In this document: piece by piece, positions 25,664-34,841 of the stretch
Position numbering within the stretch: the first letter of the stretch is position 1
Layout of the letters: the number at the start of each line of letters is the position of its first letter
Assembly (NCBI GenBank): GCA_018292915.2
Contig: JACVVK020000035.1
Location: forward strand, 2,575,001-2,639,000
DNA length: 64,000 nucleotides
Source of the DNA: Batillaria attramentaria
Lineage: Eukaryota; Mollusca; Gastropoda; Batillariidae
Direction of reading: 5' to 3'
The notes under the pieces: model-generated
Told to the model about the DNA's origin: nothing
Databases searched by the model: none
What the model saw: the letters and a program-made list of their open reading frames with translations, nothing else
Made by a program: the position numbers and the translations under genes

Positions 25664-28600
25664 CAAGGGGTTTTGTACCTGTGCCTGGAATAAAAAATGT
25701 TCGTTCGTTCGATAGCCTGACCCATCCTCAACACACCACGTGCTGACGTGAAGGATAGCCTGACCCATCCTCAACACACCACCTGCTGACGTGAAGGATA
25801 GCCTGACCCATCCTCAACACACCACCTGCTGACGTGAAGGATAGCCTGACCCATCCTCAACACACCACCTGCTGACGTGAAGGATAGCCTGACCCATCCT
25901 CAACACACCACCTGCTGACGTGAAGGATAGCCTGACCCATCCTCAACACACCACGTGCTGACGTGAAGGATAGCCTGACCCATCCTCAACACACCACGTG
26001 CTGACGTGAAGGATAGCCTGACCCATCCTCAACACACCACGTGCTGACGTGAAGGATAGCCTGACCCATCCTCAACACACCACCTGCTGACGTGAAGGAT
26101 AGCCTGACCCATCCTCAACACACCACCTGCTGACGTGAAGGATAGCCTGACCCATCCTCAACACACCACGTGCTGACGTGAAGGATAGCCTGACCCATCC
26201 TCAACACACCACGTGCTGACGTGAAGGATAGCCTGACCCATCCTCAACACACCACGTGCTGACGTGAAGGATAGCCTGACCCATCCTCAACACACCACGT
26301 GCTGACGTGAAGGATAGCCTGAGATCAGGATGCATCGTACCTTATGCTGAAATTTCTAAAGGAAAAAAAAACCCCAGAGGTATGACATACTCTTTATTCA
26401 ATACAATACCACTCACTCATGACAAACGTTCAAACATTAGTCTATGGGGTGGGACTCCCCTTGTTTGCCTAAATCACTATGGGCCGGCCAAAGAGACCAG
26501 ACTCTGAACGAGTCTTTGACAAGTGAAGAGAAGAAACCTACCATTGTTTGTGGCTCCTGCTGCAGATGAAGAGAGAATGCCTAGCGCTTTCTTCATCTTG
26601 AGAGTGAATATAGCAATGGCTGCGGCCTTCTCCACTTCTCCGTTTTCTGTCAGGCTGTGGGCAAAAATACGAATCATAAGTCAAGTCTGCACAACATAAA
26701 ACAACATCTACAAAAGGCACTATTCTGTGTACATCAATTTCACATCAAACAGATATTGAGTCAACAGTGTCACTGTGAAGATTAGTACCCTGAAAGTAAA
26801 AATACACTTGAACTTGGGATTGAGACTTTTAGGCTTACTTGTCAAGGTAGATGTTGAATTCTGTTGGGTTGGTATCTGGTATCCATCCGCACAGAGCCAA
26901 AGCCAAAGACCTGAAAGCAAGAAAGCATACTGCTATTTCAATGATGTACACAAACAATTTTGAAAAGTTCCACCCAAAACCAAAAGCCTTCATGCTTCTC
27001 TGTCTTCTTTATCAATAAGACGTGATGCCTGTTCTGTGTGCAAGAACTGCCATACATAGCAGATGCTGCAGGCTGCCAAAAACCTTCCTTGCTAATCTAC
27101 TATCCATCAGCCAGTACTGTTCAACAGGCCTACATACATGGAGTAAATTACTAAAACTAAAAACACACATAATAAATACGTGTTCATTTAGGATGGTTGT
27201 AGAGGGCTCTCCTTGTGCACTCCAGCTTCCACCCCCTCTGCTTTCAAGTCAATATAGTTATTCCACAAAAATTAAAAAACAAATGCAATCCTGAATTTCA
27301 AAATGCAAGAACACGTACCTGAGCTGACCTTAACACGTGTTCATGTTCATGTTCAGTGTGTGAGAGAATGCACATGATTCACATAAGCGTGTGTGTTGGG
27401 TTCAGTTTGCAGCCCACCGAGCCAAGAAACTGGCCAAACACAACACACAATTGTAATTATTATTATCACTAAATCTACAAAACCTGCCATACCTTTCCTG
27501 GCTGCGGTAATGGTGTTTGATGGAGAACGCCACACCATCTGACGGCTGCCACTGGACGTAAGCCTGGTCACTTTCCATGGTGTTTGACTGGTCCGTGTAG
27601 TATTTCAAAATCTGTTTCACTCCCATGTTGTAGACTGGGCCGCGCTTGCTGGAAGGTGCTGGCTTTCGCTGGCACTGCCGAACTACTGATACTGGTTAAG
27701 GTTTAGCCTGTGATTATGTCATCAGCTTCTCTCGAGGTGTTACGTGGTGAATGTCTGAAGAGCTCATCGTCTTACCGAGGTATATGGTGACTCAGGCCTA
27801 CACCCTTTGTGTGCACGAGAGAAGCTTATATGTGCGAAGCTTGAGAGTGCAGTGTGACACCAGAGACGTGCTGCAATAAACTCCACACAGCTGTAACTTT
27901 TCTACGCGCTCACGCGTCTTTGCGTGAGTGAATGAGACTTCTTCCGCAGTCAATATAAGAACTCGCTACGTGAAGAGTGTAGGTCTGAGTCACCGAATAC
28001 CTCAGTAAGACAAGGGGCTCTTGAAACATTCACCACGTAACACGAGTAAATCCATCCCGGCTCAGGCAAGCAAACTAGAAATGATACATGTATTCCCTCT
28101 CACACAAGTGTGACAACAAGGATGGCAACAAAAACCATGGTGGAGAGAGAGAGAGACAGACAGAGAGACAGAGTGTGTGTGTGTGTGGATTATACGATAC
28201 AGCCCATGAGCTGTTCTTTGACCCTGTTCTGTTCTCTTTGTCTCTCCAAATGAATTTCCCCAACGTGAAAATATAAGTTGAATATGCAAAGCTGTGACTT
28301 TCCTACCACACATTAAGGTTGCTCATCCCATTGACAGTCTATGAGCAGATTTGGCAAGAGTAGGTTTGAAAGTAATGAAGGCATCTGGCAATAATAATAA
28401 TAATAATAATCGCATTAATAAGGCGCTTTATCACAAATATTTTTTGGCTCAAAGCGCCGCGAGCTAAACCCAACACGCACGCTTACGTGAATCACATGCA
28501 TTCTCTCACACACAGGACATAAACGTATTACAATCACGTGGTGCGAAGGGTCAGCTCAGCTATTTAAATTTCGGAATTTAGATATGCATTTATTTTTCAA

Positions 28601-31600
28601 ACTTGGTAGGCTGAACATTTCCAAAGCAGAGGGGGAGGAAGCCGGAGTACCCGGAGAGAACCCCCGACGATCGGCCCGAATGAACGGTGCCACATACGAG
28701 AAGGAAAAATTTTTGCCCCGAGTGGGGCTCGAACCCATGACCTCTCGCATTGGTGACAAGTCTCTTAACCACTAGACCACCGACCGCCCCAGAGACCACC
28801 GACCGCCCCAGTAAACACTATAAACTATGTGTCATCTGCAAGTAAAAGCTGCATTCTGAGTAAAAATAAAAAGAACAAATTCCAAATCTTGAAAATGCAA
28901 AAACTGTTAATTTTTTTAAACAAACTGTTTCATCTAATCCCTAAAGATGTGCACACCATCTTTGATTTTTTTTTTTTTTTAATGTAAACAGTGAGGCTGG
29001 AGATTTTTTTCAGCATATATATTTTTGAGGTGGTAGTCTCCCAATTCTGCTACTGACTGGCATTTTGCTTTCAGAATCAATTGAAACTAGGTAAAATGGA
29101 AAAGGATACAGCTAATCCACTTCCACAGCCCCTGCAAGTGTTTCTCCTCGGCCACAATCAGTGCATTGTGCAGTATGTTCTCTGCCTGCAAAACCAACAA
29201 AATCACACATTAAAACTTCTGAAAAATCGTTGTCTTGCTCCTTCCTCCTCTCTCTTCATAAGCACGCACGCAAATACACAGATACAGACCTGCATCCCAT
29301 AACCAGCAAGAGCTCGCTGCCTCATGCGTGCAGAGATGTCGAGCTTGTCAAAGGGGCCTCCAAACACACAGTTCATGGTTCGTTTCCCGTTGGCCCAGGT
29401 CAGGTTGAACTGTGGGGACCAGGCCTGGCCACAACATGAACAGCATTATGAAAATCAGTTTGGTTATGTTCACCCGTTGTTGTAAGTTTGACACACACAC
29501 TGTTGTTGTTATTTTAAACCTTTTATTTCAAAAAAGACTGAAATTTTCGTGGTGCACAAACTCGGAAGGACGGACTTTACCCAAAGAAACTGAAAAGCTG
29601 GGGGGGGGGGGGGGGGGGGGGGGGGTAGAACGAACGGAACAAAAACGCTGTACAACTCGGCGGCAATCGGTGAAAAGAAAAGCGGAGTTGCATTTTTTTT
29701 TTTTTAATCAACCAGACTTTTTTAGGCGGAATTTTTTTTTTTAGGCGGAAACCCAATTTGATTTAGGCGGAAAATACAGACTCTTTTAGGCGGAAATTTC
29801 CTTTTTTTTAGGCGGAAACCCAATTTCATTTAGGCGGACAATTCCCATGCCTGGAATATCTAAACACCAAGGAATGTGATGCTCAAGCTGTGTACGAGTC
29901 ATACTGTCATAATAATAATGGATACTTATATAGCGCCTATACTCAAGGAGCTGTACGCACTTAGAAAGTTAAGAAAAATAAGGAAAAAATAAAATGAAAC
30001 AGCATGAAAATAATGCATAATATTTCTATTTACCAATGGCATCCTCTCAAAGATGACCATATCCCTCATCTGGTTGGGACTGACAATGGCTAGCAGGCGG
30101 TTCTCGTGTCGTGGGTGCCAGGCAAACGATGACAGAGGGTTCTGACCACATGCTGCAAACAGTAATTTGAAAAATATATATGTATATAGATATATAATAT
30201 ACAAAAACATAACTGATGATGATGACAATGATGATGATGATGACAATGATGATGATGGTGATGAAGATTTGATACAACACAAGGCTTCATCCTAACTGAT
30301 CAGTGCTCACAGCACTCTGGGAAAGGGTTTGAAAGAGTGATAAAAGATAAACTGTAATCTTTCACTTACGTTGAACATTTCTGTCAATTGTTACCGGTTC
30401 AATGTCATCAGAACCTGAAAGCACAAACCATCTGTTAGAACACCTCCAGAAACTGGCATATGCATGGGTGACGCACTTAAATTTTGAAAAGACTCAAACT
30501 CAGGACAGGGTGCAGGGGCGGTGGATATAACACCCCAGCCAAACACAAACTGTATCAACTCGAAAAATTGAATTTGAAAAAAAGAATTTGATGGTGCTTC
30601 TATGGTATGAAGAGGAAGAGAGGCCGGCCTCGCAACAGCTGGAGGCGGGACATGGAGGCAGAGTTAAGCAAGCAAGGGACCAACTGGGTTGGAGTGACAA
30701 GAACAGCCCAGAACCGAGTGCGAAGTCAAACGGTCGTCGATGGCCTATGCTCCACAGGGAGCCATGGGCCTAAGTGTGTCAGTCAGTCTATGGTATGGTA
30801 TTCTACTATCTGCTGTCTATTAGCCACAGTTGTATACGACCCATGTGTTGCTCAGCAAACAGAATTTTAGGTCACCCAGACTGACTTGTCACCCATGCCT
30901 GTGATACTGTGGCTGACAATAATGGCATCATTCAACTGAATGAAAAGGATGAATGAAAAGTTATCTATGACATGTCCATCACCCAATGAAAAACATGATT
31001 ACACATTTATTTGTCAAAAAGTAGCACAAGGAGACTTTTCCTTATGTGAATATAAAAAGGAAAATGGAGGTAGTCACCAATGACAGCGTGTCGGATGTCG
31101 TACAGTCGGATAGAGGGACTCTCTTTACACAGTACAGACAACATGCCTGGCCTGAAACAGAGTGGAGTCTCTAATAATGACAATGACAGCGTGTCGGATG
31201 TCGTACAGTCGGACTAGATGGACTCTCTTTACACAGTACAGACAACATGCCTGGCCTGAAACAGAGTGGAGTCTCTAATAATGACAATGACAGCGTGTCG
31301 GATGTCGTACAGTCGGATAGAGGGACTCTCTTTACACAGTACACACAACATGCCTGGCCTGAAACAGAGTGGAGTCTCTAATAATGACAATTTTTCACAT
31401 TGTACAATCACCCCTCATGAATATCAACACAGAGAGAGAGAGAGAGAGGAGCAAATACAGATTCGTTTACCTTGTCAAGCACCAGCTGATCTTGGCCACA
31501 GGTTTGGACTCTTGGAACGTGAGAATCTGTATGCTGGTCAAGGACAACGTAAACCACGCAACACACAGCCCTGTGACAACATCTCTGAGAATCAGGTAGT

Positions 31601-31988
31601 TTGGTAACAAGACGGGAAATGTTCACTGAAGTACCGTTAATTTACAATTCATCAATTTAGCTTGTAACAAGAAAAGGATACAGGTCTGTCGAAGCTCCGC
31701 ACATCCCACACCGCAACTTGCGACTGAAAAACATCAACTCAATGATACACTGAAAGTATGAAAACATGGATCGCTAAACAAGCAAGCAGTTACTTTGATA
31801 TCACCATCTTTTAAATCACATTTCATGCATTTTTTTGTTTTGTTTTTGTGGAAGATTTTAAGTCTGGCTAATTCCCAAAAGCAGAAGAAGAGCCGAATCC
31901 GGTCTCAAAATTGAGTCCAAGCCAACAATGATTTGCTGAGCTTCAGTATGTATTTTCTAAGTACAGGTGAGGAGAATGAGTATGGGGA

Positions 31989-32043
<55 letters not shown>

Positions 32044-34841
32044 CGTGAGAGAGAGAGAGTGTATTACAGGGTATGGTGTGTTTTATTGGGTCACCTCTCC
32101 AAATGATGCGAGCCGTCGACTGTCCAAGGCGTCCACACACACTCCACATACCGTGCGATGTGGAGTGACCAGGCGAGGTTTGACTGTGTCTGAAAAAAAA
32201 AAGAGAAAGCAGCAGCTTGTGTCATGACCTCCATTAATGTATATATTCTTCTTTTTTCCCCCCTCAGACACATAATGACAATACACATACTAACACTGTA
32301 ATACCCATTAAAACTGTCTACTAGAATGAAATGACAGCAACAGCCCTAAAAAGCTATGCCGATAGGATGAAATTGGCTGACGTATATATCTTGTCGGCTT
32401 TTCTTTCAATGTTTTTTTTTCTAGAAGAACTGCAATCAAGGTGGACAAACCTCGCAAATCATACACCCGCAGATATCGATTGTTGACCCCTGTCACGAAG
32501 GTGCGAGCATCCTGAGGGAACCACGCGAACGACGAACATGTGTCACCAGGACCTAGTAAACACAGAGAAATTTACCTTGTCACGTGATCAAACAATACAG
32601 TTTTACTGAGTTACTCTACTGTCAGTCTTCACATGTATCAGGAGTCAGGGAAAACCAGAATGGCAAAGCCTTTATGACTGCCGTGTGACCTTGACTTTGC
32701 CAGAATGGCAAAGCGTTTATGACTGTCCTGTGACCTTGACTTTGCTGCAGGTCACTTACGAAGATATCATTACCAATCATCAATGCAGATACAGCCAATG
32801 TTCAAGTAGTGTTTCTCTCCTAACCTATTTCAAAGCAAGGTCGGGTGACTGAGCCGTGTTCACTGGAGCTGTAGCGTGAACGCTCCGAGTTGTCACTGGT
32901 CATGTGTGACGAGGTGATATCCCAGATGACAATACATGCATCATTCCTGAACTTTTCAAGGCCTTCAGTCAACTGGAGAAAAAGAACAAAAGAAAACATT
33001 GGCGTGAAAAAACATGCAAACATTATGCCATACTGGAAAACAAAAAAACAAGAAAACAAGCTGAAAACAAAATTAGCCGATTTAAGCAAAAATTTCACAT
33101 TAGAACAATTTTGCAGAGAATTCTCAAAAATACTTTCCTTTGATAGTATTTCCTCTTCAGCCACCTGAACTATCACTAGGCACGTGTATGTTTGAATGTT
33201 TCAAACAGTGACCTCACCAAATGCGATTCCTCTGGATTCCATGCCAGAAAATTGCACTGCCTTGAATGCCTTGGAACTGTTGATAAAAGCAACACAGTTG
33301 ACATCAAAACCCAGCCCTGTCTTGCATAACAAAACGTACTTTCTTTTCCTTATTCTTAAAACTCACACTCTTCACATACATGCATGTGTGTGCTGACGTG
33401 CACACGGACAGACACTGAGACACACAGACACACTCTTTCATACTGCCTAGAACTAGAAATAGGAATCAAATACATCTATACTCTTTTATTATTGTTCTTT
33501 TACTTTAATTTAGTGCCTAAAACTCACGTTAGACATTTTTCGAAGCTGTGGATCTCGTTAAACCCACCTCTTTGTACTTGGATTACCATTATAAGACAGT
33601 TAAAAAAGAAAAGAAAAGAAAGAGCACGAGGTAGATATTCACCAAATTCTTTCCCAATCAATTCATCATCTCCTGGATCACCAAAACTGCAAAAGATAGA
33701 TGATTTAATAAGATGACGGGATAAAAACAATAACCAAACCAGCGTTCCTCATTACGCACATATATATATATAACAAAACGTACTTCCTTTTCCTTATATA
33801 TTATATGTGTGTATATATGTGCGTCGTTAACACAGAGATTTTCAGAGTCTGATGCAGAGATTTTGAGGCTCTACTTCACTGTTTTTACAAAATGGCCCCC
33901 TGAATTTGATACACGGCCAAAGTGACCCTCACTTTTGAAAGCTGTCAGGAACACTGACCAAACAACAGACAGACAGAAAAAGCAACAACAACAATGATGG
34001 TGTTTCTAGTACTCCATCAGAATGGTAAACCTTTCCCTGACTGTCTTCACCACGAAAACAACTGTCTCTGCAATAGACAGCAATCGCAGCACGAACATGT
34101 CATGCACGCTTGGCAAAGAAATCTTATCAGACATCTGGTAATACCTTGTTAACACAACCCGTCCGTTTGCCTGTCCAACTGCCAACAGATTTTTGGGTTC
34201 TGCCTTGGGGTACCATGCTGCACACTGCAACAGACCACAGATACACACTGAGATATGGTACGTGTATACACCTGGCACATGATCACTGTTGCATGTTCTC
34301 TGGCTACTTGCATAATAATAGTGGTTACTCCCCCGAGAGGTCACTCATTGAGACTTACCTTTATGAAGTGAATTTCTGAATTTGCAGCACAGTGGACTGC
34401 ATATTTGTCATCTGAAATTCTCACTGAAAAGAGAGAGAGAGAGAAAAAAAAAAATACATGTAACACTTGTTTTGTTTCAGCTGCTTGTGGTGGTGTGTGG
34501 GGGGCATGACTTGTGGGGTGGGGGTGGGGTGAACAACAGACACAGCCTGGCACAAGACCTGTATCCATAGGTGTTAAGAGTTATGTGTTTATTCTTGTTT
34601 TGTTTGTTTGCTTGGTTTTTTTTTGTTTTTTTGTTGTTGTTGTTGGTTTTTTTTTGGGGGGGGGATGTTTGTGCCATGTGTGATTTTGCCCAAACGCATC
34701 AAATCACTTACAGGTGGTCTCTGGATGCTTGTGGTGAGCTGCGCTGGTCTCCACCTGGTAAAGGTTGATTGCTGAGCCACAAGTGATAAAGGTGTTATCA
34801 TCAGTGGGCGACCACAACACCTCCACCTTGCCCCCACTCAT
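12598..34841 (-). CDS. MIOS: GATOR2 complex protein MIOS, 27 coding exons
   Basis: Exons, 5' to 3' in plus coordinates: 34841-34712, 34423-34359, 34224-34145, 33686-33643, 33276-33218, 32972-32825, 32552-32451, 32189-32095, 31723-31682, 31526-31471, 31151-31078, 30414-30370, 30152-30034, 29424-29290, 29185-29110, 27634-27493, 26910-26839, 26654-26542, 17211-17042, 16711-16646, 16444-16372, 16164-16026, 15676-15641, 14686-14506, 13936-13825, 13595-13499, 12679-12598. Phases agree throughout, giving 850 residues (human about 875). It starts [12 protein letters not shown]. The N-terminal half is a WD propeller ([58 protein letters not shown]), followed by a helical region ([17 protein letters not shown]). 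The C-terminus is a zinc-binding module with [22 protein letters not shown] and [14 protein letters not shown] is a GATOR2 subunit that activates mTORC1 amino-acid signalling at the lysosome. Its introns hold a LINE, a MITE, a SINE, several minisatellites and a tandemly triplicated exon. Confidence 0.95.
12765..13245. repeat. Five-copy tandem repeat, about 99 bp unit
   Basis: Units begin with GATATGGTAATGTTCATGG near 12765, 12862, 12961, 13060 and 13148. The unit includes AAAACAATGCACATTTCGTG and CAATCTTTCCAGTGGCTAC. The fourth copy lacks about 11 bp. The array lies in the last MIOS intron, between the final coding exon and exon 26. Confidence 0.93.
13596..13623. repeat. (CA)n microsatellite abutting the MIOS exon 26 acceptor
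   Basis: About 13 CA units. Read on the MIOS strand, it is a (TG)n run ending directly in TAG, which is the 3' splice site required to keep exon 26 in frame (exon end at 13595). It therefore occupies the place of the polypyrimidine tract. Confidence 0.88.
14738..15250. repeat. Minisatellite, 29/34 bp units (about 17 copies)
   Basis: The basic 29-bp unit contains GGCTCACACCCTACACAGGC followed by ATACATACT. Some units carry a five-base extension (ATACAATACATACT) and are 34 bp long. The long units are interspersed at semi-regular intervals, suggesting higher-order duplication of two- to four-unit blocks. The array lies in the MIOS intron between exons 23 and 24. It leaves an open frame on the plus strand, but that frame is antisense to MIOS and simply follows the repeat. 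Confidence 0.95.
17779..19648. repeat. Minisatellite, 85 bp unit, 22 copies
   Basis: The unit runs from GCCAGCTGCCTATCTCTCTA through TGTACTACTACAGAAGGAAT to CAGTACAGTAGACAGAAAAA. The total span divided by 85 gives 22 copies. Copies differ at a few fixed positions (CTGCC or CTTCC, CAGAAGG or CACAAGG), and neighbouring copies share variants, as expected from unequal exchange. The array is in MIOS intron 18. Confidence 0.96.
19684..19859. repeat. 43-bp minisatellite, left part (about 4 copies)
   Basis: The unit starts GATAGCCTGACCCATCCTCA and contains CACCACGTGCTG or CACCACCTGCTG and GACGTGAAG. The array is interrupted by the LINE and continues at 25711. Its last 13 bases (19847-19859, GATAGCCTGACCC) are repeated at 25711-25723 as the LINE target-site duplication. 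Confidence 0.95.
19958..21682 (+). CDS. LINE ORF1 protein (RNA-binding, L1 ORF1-like)
   Basis: 574 residues from the ATG at 19958 (an alternative start is at 20069). Residues about 46-65 are a hydrophobic stretch followed by GCVELNPGP, a 2A-like motif. Residues about 100-190 are a coiled-coil-type region ([20 protein letters not shown]). Next comes the L1 ORF1-type RRM beginning [13 protein letters not shown] and containing [20 protein letters not shown] and DISIREDFS, which corresponds to the Transposase_22 family. The C-terminal third is low-complexity, rich in Gly/Arg/Gln/Asp, and probably disordered and basic. Such proteins bind element RNA as trimers and act as chaperones in the ribonucleoprotein. 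The TGA stop at 21680-21682 is followed by ORF2 in the same frame. Confidence 0.88.
   Translation: MCGADVYRARVGLFIGVLLKILSRKARIAAQRIRGLRMSGLAAKMAVSTLLALLVIGCVELNPGPDACDRSDKNTSDRVVNAGANTVQVGENSGPGRGVHETPDSIVMSPQDRLQATMDSLAATMQRIETRLTENIERRLENVEDQIANRLSEVEKNQAGLSNDIDTAYQRCQDLEAENKALHDAVTDMASKIDSLENHSRRNNLLFFGIPRAAGESWESWTDCERKVRQVIQDKLNIVDTVVIERAHRVGEAIIAKFLSYKDKVLILSKTRRLQGTDISIREDFSDTVRQKRKGLLAKRRAVQAAGKRAVLRFDKLVTDEGTYTYDLHNRKVIMISWDRPPVHPHQTMDPIPDNDADGELQSQRAGVDTGADDVVDAGTGGDDVTWQSGNRRGDGDKETSNQRPAGVWEWLIRDGDKKDEEANNDNNHSMVTDDGATLRGARRQDEPTRRTSADTVSAQGGRGRAKPRTPESGRGIPYRAISGPAGHGQPRNTPGNSPPLRGFGRGAATSHVQHWRTLADDSPITSRLRSQSQGSQGQRGQANRAAQGAAANRRSTGGGKGQQQQAGPRGAWR
20126..20152 (+). other. 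2A-like ribosome-skipping motif in LINE ORF1
   Basis: Encodes GCVELNPGP (ORF1 residues 57-65) after the hydrophobic segment [12 protein letters not shown]. The 2A consensus is D(V/I)ExNPGP, with separation between the last Gly and Pro. Here the Asp position is Cys and the rest matches. 2A-like sequences at LINE N-termini are known from trypanosome L1Tc and from marine-animal CR1-type elements. Activity is inference. Confidence 0.7.
21683..25140 (+). pseudogene. LINE ORF2 (AP endonuclease and reverse transcriptase) with one frameshift
   Basis: The APE part is in the ORF1 frame: [13 protein letters not shown] from about 21758, CLTETF at 21842, then [10 protein letters not shown] near 22206 and SDHLPV near 22523, which are the catalytic Asn/Asp and SDH motifs. 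The frame closes at 22837, and the protein continues in another frame (from PWFDREC near 22812). One base has therefore been gained or lost near 22795-22803, in a run of A and C. The RT follows: [60 protein letters not shown], the catalytic FADDLALLS near 23944, then [15 protein letters not shown] and YLGF motifs. A Cys/His motif (CPFC...ELHVLFGC) near 24919 ends it. No in-frame ATG precedes the APE domain. A one-base loss in the G run after the ATG at 21741 could explain this. Confidence 0.9.
25255..25661. repeat. Low-complexity 3' UTR of the LINE: (TG)n, (GA)n and poly-C
   Basis: A degenerate TG/TATG-rich stretch (about 25255-25400), then pure (TG)n at about 25527-25578, (AG)n at 25579-25604, and a run of about 31 C at 25631-25661. 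All are inside the LINE, between the ORF2 stop and its tail. Confidence 0.9.
25711..26322. repeat. 43-bp minisatellite, right part (about 14 copies)
   Basis: Continuation of the array interrupted by the LINE. Units differ mainly at one base that switches CACGTG to CACCTG. In order, the 14 units read G,C,C,C,C,G,G,G,C,C,G,G,G,G at that base, so variants are clustered in blocks. The array is in MIOS intron 18. Confidence 0.96.
27737..28043. mobile_element. Foldback MITE with about 70-bp terminal inverted repeats
   Basis: The left end begins GTGTTACGTGGTGAATGTCT and the right end, read in reverse complement, begins GTGTTACGTGGTGAATGTTT. Similarity continues for about 70 bp (both contain GGTGACTCAG followed by CCTACAC) with a handful of mismatches. 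The interior of about 165 bp has no open frame. This is the structure of a non-autonomous DNA transposon. A target duplication is not clear; GAG or CGAG flanks both sides. It lies in the MIOS intron between exons 15 and 16. Confidence 0.8.
28390..28799 (-). mobile_element. tRNA-derived SINE
   Basis: On the minus strand, starting near 28799, a tRNA-like head has an A-box-like TGGTCTAGTGGTTAAGAG and a B-box-like GGTTCGAGCCC, spaced as in a tRNA. A unique body follows, then a tail with AAAGCGCCTTATTAATGCG and a terminal (ATT)n run at about 28390-28411. The head's first 15 bases are duplicated (GACCGCCCCAGAGACCACCG region, 28785-28810). It is in a MIOS intron, in the same orientation as the gene. 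Confidence 0.82.
29690..29840. repeat. Cluster of six TTTAGGCGGAA-like motifs
   Basis: TTTAGGCGGAA or close forms recur at about 29721, 29741, 29763, 29788, 29808 and 29829, separated by T-rich or ACCCAATTT spacers. The two AGGCGGAAACCCAATTT units suggest a degenerate tandem repeat of about 65 bp. It lies in a MIOS intron, close to a 25-base G run near 29599-29624. Confidence 0.75.
30600..30780 (+). mobile_element. 5'-truncated LINE: C-terminal end of an RTE-like ORF2
   Basis: Frame 30607-30774 encodes [20 protein letters not shown] followed by [15 protein letters not shown] and VDGLCSTGS, then a stop. This pattern (GRPRxxWRR...AQNR...LCS) is the conserved C-terminal end of many RTE-like LINE polyproteins in marine invertebrates. 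Nothing upstream of about 30600 continues the polyprotein, so the copy is 5'-truncated. A short TATGGTATGGTA run follows. It is antisense in a MIOS intron. Confidence 0.7.
31081..31392. repeat. Three tandem 103-bp copies, each containing MIOS exon 11
   Basis: Units start at about 31081, 31184 and 31288. Each carries, on the minus strand, the acceptor CTGTTTCAG|GCCAGG and the exon encoding PGML(S/C)[14 protein letters not shown]. Only the 31078-31151 copy is followed by a donor (TTG|GTGACT). The other two run from GTCATTG straight into TCATTATTAG. The middle copy has a one-base insertion that breaks its frame. The 31285-31358 copy is intact apart from Ser to Cys. Confidence 0.93.
31989..32040. 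repeat. (TG)n microsatellite
   Basis: About 25 TG units followed by a short GA run, directly downstream (in MIOS sense) of exon 8. Confidence 0.95.

Larger units (their letters stand above)
19860..25710 (+). mobile_element. Full-length APE-type LINE (non-LTR retrotransposon)
   Basis: A 5.85-kb element with two reading frames (ORF1 19958-21682, ORF2 to 25140) sits between 13-bp copies of GATAGCCTGACCC. These are the target-site duplication, made within a 43-bp minisatellite. The 3' end is AATAAA followed by a short GTTC tandem tail (GTTCGTTCGTTC) rather than a long poly(A). ORF1 has an L1-like RNA-binding domain, and ORF2 has APE and RT domains and a Cys/His motif. I do not assign a clade: the L1-type ORF1 argues for an L1/Tx1-like group, while the short-repeat tail is more typical of CR1, I or RTE relatives. 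The element is antisense to MIOS. It is probably young, because both ends are intact and only one clear frameshift was found. Confidence 0.93.

Noticed and set aside
25483..25777. Open frames through TG, GA and C runs near the LINE 3' end
   Set aside because: Low-complexity translation (Cys/Val, Arg/Glu and Pro runs) only.
28725..28800. Possible tRNA gene
   Set aside because: A and B boxes are present but the cloverleaf is followed by a SINE body and an (ATT)n tail. The same applies at 37830-37885, 42420-42490 and 50380-50450.
32654..32745. Two-copy 48-bp direct repeat (GGCAAAGC.TTTATGACTG)
   Set aside because: Real, but a simple local duplication in an intron with no splice signal or motif of interest.
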